DNA from: Candidatus Njordarchaeum guaymasense
GTDB taxonomy: Archaea; Asgardarchaeota; Njordarchaeia; Njordarchaeales; Njordarchaeaceae
Length of the DNA stretch: 9,716 bases
Direction of reading: 5' to 3'
Assembly: GCA_030587605.1 (NCBI GenBank)
Contig: JAUQYT010000351.1
Location: 1 to 9,716 of the forward strand
Shown: positions 6,603 to 9,716 of the stretch, piece after piece
How the letters are laid out: each line of letters starts with the position of its first letter
Numbering within the stretch: the stretch's first letter is position 1
Notes under the pieces: generated by a model
Databases searched by the model: none
Seen by the model: the letters and a program-made list of their open reading frames with translations, nothing else
What the model was told of the DNA's origin: nothing
Program-made: the position numbers and the translations under genes

Positions 6603-6635
6603 TTCGCGAGCCCCTCCATGAGTGGATTGAGGCTT
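6603..6635 (-). other. tRNA-Glu intron 2 (33 bases, between positions 53 and 54)
   Basis: A relaxed bulge-helix-bulge is formed: exon CGCG (6641-6638) pairs with intron CGCG (6608-6605). The flanking three-base bulges are GG^A (6637-6635) and AA^U (6604-6602). The inner helix is AGCC (6634-6631) with GGCT (6612-6609) and the outer helix is GA with UC. The cut sites predicted from the bulges match exactly the boundaries needed to rebuild the T-arm. Confidence 0.8.
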
Positions 6636-6667
6636 CCCGCGTCGGAGGCTCGAAGGGCCTCTATCCT

Positions 6668-6683
6668 TTCGGACATTGAGTGA
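6668..6683 (-). other. tRNA-Glu intron 1 (16 bases, late D-loop)
   Basis: Excision restores an 11-base D-loop and the GTCT/GGAT D-stem. The motif is relaxed: exon CGGU (6689-6686) meets intron UCCG (6673-6670) with three pairs and a U-U mismatch. Bulges are CA^U (6685-6683) and AA^A (6669-6667), and the outer helix is UC with GG. An equivalent boundary shifted by one A gives the same mature tRNA. Sixteen bases is at the short end for archaeal tRNA introns. Confidence 0.68.
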
Positions 6684-6813
6684 TGACCGGACTAGACGAC
6701 CGGAGCACCTTTAACTCTGCGTGTTACCTAGCAAGATGATGTCATGTTTTCCCATTTGTACGCCTGCACGCTGTAGAACTTCACTAGTCTTGTTTTTGGC
6801 GCCGGGGACAGGA

Positions 6814-6855
6814 TCTTCGGTTTGAGAGGATCTGACTTGTGTTTCCCTCTCAGCT
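6814..6855 (-). other. tRNA-Asn intron 2 (42 bases, between positions 59 and 60)
   Basis: This is a textbook hBHBh' motif. The T-stem ACAGG/CCTGT forms the outer helix. Exon UUCG (6861-6858) pairs perfectly with intron CGAA (6819-6816). Bulges are AA^A (6857-6855) and GA^U (6815-6813), and the inner stem is GAGAGG (6851-6846) with CCTCTC (6829-6824). Cutting two bases into each bulge joins UUCGAA to U, giving the consensus T-loop. Confidence 0.9.
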
Positions 6856-6864
6856 TTCGAACCT

Positions 6865-6888
6865 GTAGCCCACATGGCGTTCATGTGT
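6865..6888 (-). other. tRNA-Asn intron 1 (24 bases, between positions 50 and 51)
   Basis: Exon GGUC (6894-6891) pairs with intron GGCU (6870-6867) including two G-U pairs. Bulges are AC^A (6890-6888) and AC^A (6866-6864), and the inner hairpin is CACATG / CATGTG with loop AACGC (6887-6871). The outer helix is GCC with GGU. Excision restores variable loop CGGTC and T-stem ACAGG. Because AC is repeated at both ends, the exact cut is set by the bulge rule and not by sequence alone. Confidence 0.85.
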
Positions 6889-6976
6889 GTGACCGGCGGG
6901 TTAACAGCCCGCTGCTCTACCTAGCTGAGCTACCCCGGCGCATATGCTAGATACCGTCAATTCATTACGGATGTAG

Positions 6977-6985
6977 AATATTTTA
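6977..6985 (-). promoter_or_regulatory. Candidate TATA box for the tRNA genes
   Basis: On the minus strand this reads TAAAATATT, centred about 42 bases before the 5' end of tRNA-Asn. Transcription start would fall near 6955, leaving a short leader to be removed by RNase P. No comparable box is obvious directly before tRNA-Glu, which fits co-transcription of the two tRNAs. Confidence 0.45.
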
Positions 6986-7121
6986 GAAACAGCATCTGAT
7001 ATTAAGGCTTTCGGAAAGCGAGTCTTTTCAGTGCCACAAATATGTAGAGAAAGAGAGAAGAGACATGGGATTGAGTAAGAAATTACAGCTGGCGGCTATT
7101 TCGAGCGGGCGCAGTATGATG

Positions 7122-7688
7122 TTATCCTCCCTTTTCTTCCACGATCGGCTTCCATAGCCCGAGTCTGGCTTCTTTGAGTTCCTTACCTTTCCTGTGTAAG
7201 AACCTGTACACTGTTCTATGCTGAGCACCTTTGATGAGCATCATGATGGCTTCGTTGGCAACTTTTAGTTGGTCAAATTCTCCAATTATGCTTACAGTTC
7301 GTCCATATACAGACATGTTGACTCCAGTTAGTTCTTCCATGATACGTCGTGCTTTTCCGTTCATTCCTATCAATCTTCCCCTTATTCTCTTCAGAGCATT
7401 CTCAGATCGACCGACGAAGTCCGTTAGATCTATTACCTCTATAGCCTCTTCTTCATCAAGCAGTCTGAATGCCTTTTTCGGGCTGAACCCTCTTGCCACT
7501 GCTATTATGGCATCTCGTGCTCTCCAAACGGCTAGCGGGTCATCGGTATCCTCAGTAGCCTCGATCGTGACATTTCCGTCTGCGCTGTCTATGGATATTC
7601 TTGTCTTTGTTGCTTCTTCTATCTTCCTTTTGACTTCGCCATCTTTGCCTATGGCCGCCCCCAGTCTTGCCTGAGGCACCTTCACCAC
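7122..7688 (-). CDS. KH-domain ribosome biogenesis protein (archaeal Dim2/Pno1 family)
   Basis: Two KH domains are visible, with GxxG loops GKDG at 14-17 (in RLGAAIGKDGEVKRKIEE) and GMNG at 108-111 (in GRLIGMNGKARRIMEELTG). The second continues as VYGRTVSIIGEF, then MLIKGAQHRTVYRFL and ARLGLW, which is the Pno1/Dim2 signature. The family binds near the 3' end of small-subunit rRNA during late maturation and partners with Rio kinases, consistent with rio1 immediately upstream. The start is uncertain. The frame is open to a GTG at 7805, but that would overlap rio1 by 83 bases and add residues outside the KH domain. A strong AAGGAGGG (7719-7712) is followed by an out-of-frame TTG; the first in-frame start inside the gap is GTG at 7688 (or GTG at 7685), which fits the family N-terminus. 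A pyrimidine-rich run near 7040-7060 on the minus strand may terminate transcription. Confidence 0.9.
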   Translation of the reverse strand: MVKVPQARLGAAIGKDGEVKRKIEEATKTRISIDSADGNVTIEATEDTDDPLAVWRARDAIIAVARGFSPKKAFRLLDEEEAIEVIDLTDFVGRSENALKRIRGRLIGMNGKARRIMEELTGVNMSVYGRTVSIIGEFDQLKVANEAIMMLIKGAQHRTVYRFLHRKGKELKEARLGLWKPIVEEKGG

Positions 7689-7722
7689 TTCCCTTGCCTG
7701 CGTCTCAAGTTCCCTCCTTAAG

Positions 7723-8538
7723 CTAAATCCTAGTGTTTGATTGTAATGAGTATTGCTCCCCCGTAATATCTTCGTATATGCTCGGGACACTCTTGGAGGA
7801 GACACCCAGTGAGGAGAAGTATTTCACGATATTCTCTAGGTCTCTCTTCAAGTACTCTTTGGAGAGAGGATGAGAAACGTGTACAGCCTGTGAGATGTCT
7901 ATTACTACCGGACCTTTTCGCACGAGAATATTGTATTCACTAAGATCGGCATGGACGATCTGACCTTTACTGTACAGGAGTTTCACATAACGAAGAACCG
8001 TCTTGAAAGTTTTTGAGGGACTCTTGGGTGGGCTATCCTTCAGTCTAGGAGCTGGCACGCCATTTTGACCAATGAACTCCATAACAAGTACGTTCTTCTC
8101 TACGGCGATTGGCTTTGGAACTCGCACTCCAACTTCAGCAGCTATTTTAAGATTCTTGAATTCTTTTTCGGCCCAGATAAATACTATCGAACGGATCCCA
8201 CGCCTGATCCTCTTGAACCTAGGGTCACCAATGACATACTCTCGCATATGTCTAAAATCCGCCGTCGAAGTACGATATATCTTTAGGGCAAAGCTTTCAC
8301 CGCCGGCGTTTTCAGCCCAATAGACGTTCGCTTCCTTCCCCGTGGCTACAACTCCGTGAATGACTTTAAACAAGCCTTTATTCATCAAGCTGTTCAACGT
8401 GAACAAAGTCGATTGATCTATTACTCCCTCGGTACTCTTGAGATCGTCGGTTCGCTTCAGCCTGAATTTATGGGAATCTATTTTCCTCTGTTCAAGCTTC
8501 TCCACAGTATCATCCGCCAAACTAGGTTCACCATGCAT
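7723..8538 (-). CDS. rio1: RIO1-type serine kinase
   Basis: This is an atypical protein kinase/ATPase of ribosome small-subunit maturation. The flexible P-loop replacement ATGKEANVY is at 65-73 and the ATP-binding lysine is K86 in FALKIYRTS. The catalytic loop is HADLSEYN at 196-203 (Asp198, Asn203), and the metal-binding IDISQAV is at 213-219 (Asp214). These are hallmarks of RIO1 as distinct from RIO2, which carries an extra N-terminal winged helix not seen here. Length 271 is normal. The start is ATG at 8538 with no clear ribosome binding site. The gene lies 62 bases after aIF1A or slightly more, and just before the KH gene on the same strand, a widespread archaeal order. Confidence 0.95.
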   Translation of the reverse strand: MHGEPSLADDTVEKLEQRKIDSHKFRLKRTDDLKSTEGVIDQSTLFTLNSLMNKGLFKVIHGVVATGKEANVYWAENAGGESFALKIYRTSTADFRHMREYVIGDPRFKRIRRGIRSIVFIWAEKEFKNLKIAAEVGVRVPKPIAVEKNVLVMEFIGQNGVPAPRLKDSPPKSPSKTFKTVLRYVKLLYSKGQIVHADLSEYNILVRKGPVVIDISQAVHVSHPLSKEYLKRDLENIVKYFSSLGVSSKSVPSIYEDITGEQYSLQSNTRI

Positions 8539-8600
8539 CAGATTACTAGATACAATGGCAAAAAAGAATCTTGGCCAAACATCATAGGCGTTGAACTAGC

Positions 8601-8921
8601 TTACATTTTCAGATAACCCCTGCTCTTGAGCCACTCAGCCTGAGCTCCCGTATATCGCCATACGACGTCGGCACGCTCTTTGAATTGAAAGTCCCATGGA
8701 ACTACCAACACAACGTCCCAATCACGTAGCCACACTCTCTTTTTCATGCGCCCAGGGATCCTACACAAACGTGTGTAACCGTCAGCACACTTTACCATTA
8801 CTCTGTCGAAGCCAAGTTGTTGGGTGACTATCCCAAGGACCTCGCCTTTAGCGGGTATTCGAGTCTGTTTTATTTGGGCTTCGTAAGTATCCTCTTGATG
8901 TCCTCTCTTTTTCTTTGGCAA
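8601..8921 (-). CDS. eif1A: Translation initiation factor aIF1A
   Basis: The protein is the archaeal homologue of eIF1A, an OB-fold factor that binds the A-site of the small subunit and promotes initiator tRNA placement and start-site selection. It has a basic N-terminal tail (PKKKRGHQEDT), then an S1/OB core EVLGIVTQQLGFDRVMVKC, RLCRIPGRMKKRVWLRDWD and VVLVVPWDFQF, ending with a C-terminal helix, as in the family. I chose the TTG at 8919-8921 because GGGAGAG lies just upstream at good spacing and the resulting N-terminus MPKKKRG matches family members. A TTG five codons earlier (8936) has no ribosome binding site but would add only five residues. It is probably the first gene of an aIF1A-rio1-KH operon. 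Confidence 0.95.
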   Translation of the reverse strand: MPKKKRGHQEDTYEAQIKQTRIPAKGEVLGIVTQQLGFDRVMVKCADGYTRLCRIPGRMKKRVWLRDWDVVLVVPWDFQFKERADVVWRYTGAQAEWLKSRGYLKM

Positions 8922-8993
8922 TGTTATCTCTCCCAAGCTCGATATCTCTGCACCAAAAATGCAACCAAGATAGAGAGATCTGGTTGATCATAG

Positions 8994-9002
8994 GTTTTAA
9001 CT
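8994..9002 (-). promoter_or_regulatory. Possible TATA box for the aIF1A-rio1-KH operon
   Basis: On the minus strand this reads GTTAAAACC, in the 85-base gap between the nmd3 stop and aIF1A. It would place transcription start near 8970 and a leader of about 45-50 bases. Weak evidence by eye; read-through from nmd3 is also possible. Confidence 0.3.
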
Positions 9003-9021
9003 CTTCGCATGAACACGGGCG

Positions 9022-9716
9022 TTAAAGTTCTTTTTTTGGTAACTCCTCTATTACTGTTTGAGATAGCCTTATTAAGATTGTTACCTTGCCCTTTTTCTTA
9101 CCAGTAGACTTGTCGAGCTTGTCAACTTTGAAAGCTTCCTTTGTAAGTACGCCCTTCTTACCCCTAAACTTTGAAGCTATTGAGTGCGCAAGCTGGGACG
9201 ATCCGAGGAACAAGTCAAAGCCTCCAGGTTTATCTTCAAACTTCGATACAAACGCTTGCTTGTGTTTTCTTGCAATCTTCTCGACCAAGGAATTAATTCG
9301 GCCTAGCAGAATCTCTTTCTCATTTTGAAGCATCTTCCCGTCAATAGCTCTAATCTGCAGTATTGCCTCATAGTACTTCAGTTTCACGAGGCCACAGTTC
9401 GGACATATTGTGGGTATTAGCCTCACTGATGTGTCTACTTCCTTAAATGAACGGGAACGTTCTTGATTGATGGTCTGAGACTTCACAATTATAGGTACCA
9501 GTATGCTGCTTGAACCTATCGAGGGAGGCAATCTCGGAATCGTCACTTCCGAAATGCTATCTTCATCCAGCTCAATAAATCTGTCCAGAGTTACTTTGAG
9601 CACTGCCAGAAGATCTTCTTTCAATCCATTAGAACTTGGGGAGACCCATTTGCCCCTTTCTTCAAGGCTTCCACAAACCCTGCAAACCCTAATCGTTGGA
9701 ATCGTACGTATCTTGA
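9022..9716 (-). CDS. Nmd3-like 60S/50S-export-adaptor family protein, 5' end outside the window
   Basis: The minus-strand frame is open through the right edge, so the gene is partial at its N-terminus; the TTG at 9624 is internal. The visible N-terminal part reads IPTIRVCRVCGSLEERGKW, the second half of the zinc-ribbon region typical of Nmd3 with a Cys-x2-Cys knuckle and the conserved Gly-x-Trp. A second knuckle, CPNCG, follows in RLIPTICPNCGLVKLKYYEAILQIR, also an Nmd3 landmark. The remainder (KIARKHKQAFVSKFEDKPGGFDLFLGSSQLAHSIA) fits the Nmd3 core, where GGFDLFLGS is characteristic. In eukaryotes Nmd3 is the nuclear-export adaptor of the large subunit; archaeal members are thought to act in ribosome assembly or quality control. 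It precedes aIF1A by about 100 bases on the same strand. Confidence 0.9.
   Translation of the reverse strand, partial: KIRTIPTIRVCRVCGSLEERGKWVSPSSNGLKEDLLAVLKVTLDRFIELDEDSISEVTIPRLPPSIGSSSILVPIIVKSQTINQERSRSFKEVDTSVRLIPTICPNCGLVKLKYYEAILQIRAIDGKMLQNEKEILLGRINSLVEKIARKHKQAFVSKFEDKPGGFDLFLGSSQLAHSIASKFRGKKGVLTKEAFKVDKLDKSTGKKKGKVTILIRLSQTVIEELPKKEL

Larger units (their letters stand above)
6580..6706 (-). tRNA. tRNA-Glu (anticodon UUC) interrupted by two introns, CCA encoded
   Basis: Read on the minus strand, the acceptor GCTCCGG (6706-6700) pairs with CCGGAGC (6590-6584), followed by discriminator A (6583) and encoded CCA (6582-6580). Removing 16 bases from the D-loop (6668-6683) and 33 bases at the T-stem/T-loop boundary (6603-6635) leaves a 75-base tRNA. 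D-stem GTCT/GGAT, an 11-base D-loop containing AGTCCGG, anticodon stem GAGGC/GCCTC, variable loop CGAC, T-stem GCGGG/CCCGC and T-loop TTCAAAT are then all regular. The anticodon TTC is at 6654-6652. The anticodon loop reads CCTTCGA, so position 33 is C in place of the near-universal U. Without removal of the introns the T-stem has two mismatches, including at 53-61, so intron removal is needed for a functional molecule. The acceptor stem could extend by GGT pairing with the CCA in the precursor. Confidence 0.85.
6797..6939 (-). tRNA. tRNA-Asn (anticodon GUU) interrupted by two introns, CCA encoded
   Basis: Read on the minus strand, acceptor GCCGGGG (6939-6933) pairs with CCCCGGC (6807-6801), followed by discriminator G (6800) and encoded CCA (6799-6797). 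D-stem GCTC/GAGC and anticodon stem GCGGG/CCCGC with loop CTGTTAA are uninterrupted; the anticodon GTT is at 6905-6903. Removing 24 bases within the 5' strand of the T-stem (6865-6888) and 42 bases in the T-loop (6814-6855) yields variable loop CGGTC, T-stem ACAGG/CCTGT and T-loop TTCGAAT, the archaeal consensus. The mature molecule is 74 bases. Discriminator G is usual for archaeal tRNA-Asn. The gene lies about 90 bases upstream of tRNA-Glu on the same strand, so the two could share a transcript. Confidence 0.92.

Noticed and set aside
6365..6676. Minus-strand ORF of 103 codons (and + strand ORF 6225-6524)
   Set aside because: The first begins inside tRNA-Glu; neither has a ribosome binding site or any recognisable domain, and both look like chance open frames.
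6679..6685. Perfect C-box sequence GTGATGA on the + strand, suggesting a C/D box RNA
   Set aside because: It lies inside tRNA-Glu on the opposite strand, and no D box or second guide motif follows at suitable distance.
6580..6706. Class II tRNA with a long variable arm, or a tRNA pseudogene
   Set aside because: The T-stem needs GCGGG, which sits 33 bases away from the T-loop, and two insertions with BHB features restore a standard class I tRNA-Glu. This fits introns better than a long variable arm or random decay.

Overview
The window reads as a stretch of an Asgard archaeon chromosome. The best single reason is the 381-residue actin at 4036-5181, which follows eukaryotic actin closely from the phosphate loops to an HRCF tail, much closer than bacterial MreB or typical crenactin. 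Supporting signs are archaeal information-processing genes (aIF1A, Rio1, a Dim2/Pno1-type KH protein, Nmd3), TATA-type promoters, TTG/GTG starts, and tRNA genes split by bulge-helix-bulge introns. I cannot fix the Asgard lineage from sequence alone.

Layout. The left part (1-3242, + strand) holds a nucleotidyltransferase with a left-handed beta-helix tail, a CDP-alcohol phosphatidyltransferase 18 bases later (together probably a polar-lipid headgroup or inositol-phosphate module), a 145-residue protein of unknown role, and a ComB-like 2-phosphosulfolactate phosphatase. A minus-strand winged-helix protein with a Rossmann-like, possibly CARF-type, C-terminal domain (3252-3929) is convergent with comB and divergent from actin. 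The gap between it and actin contains head-to-head TATA boxes.

The middle (5182-7121) is gene-poor. It has two small two-helix membrane proteins on opposite strands (5501-5767 +, 5933-6238 -), a possible 40-codon ORF or remnant between them, and two minus-strand tRNA genes. These are the most striking part of the window: tRNA-Glu(UUC) and tRNA-Asn(GUU) are each interrupted by two short introns, none in the anticodon loop. Removing them restores standard cloverleaves with genome-encoded CCA. All four junctions fall where a bulge-helix-bulge can be folded, three of them well and the D-loop one in relaxed form. As plain sequence they look like 124- and 140-base non-tRNAs and could be missed by automatic annotation.

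The right part (7122-9716, minus strand) is a translation and ribosome-maturation block, transcribed right to left: Nmd3 (5' end outside the window), then aIF1A, Rio1 and the KH protein. aIF1A-Rio1-KH is a familiar archaeal gene order; Rio1 and the Dim2-type KH protein act together in late small-subunit maturation.
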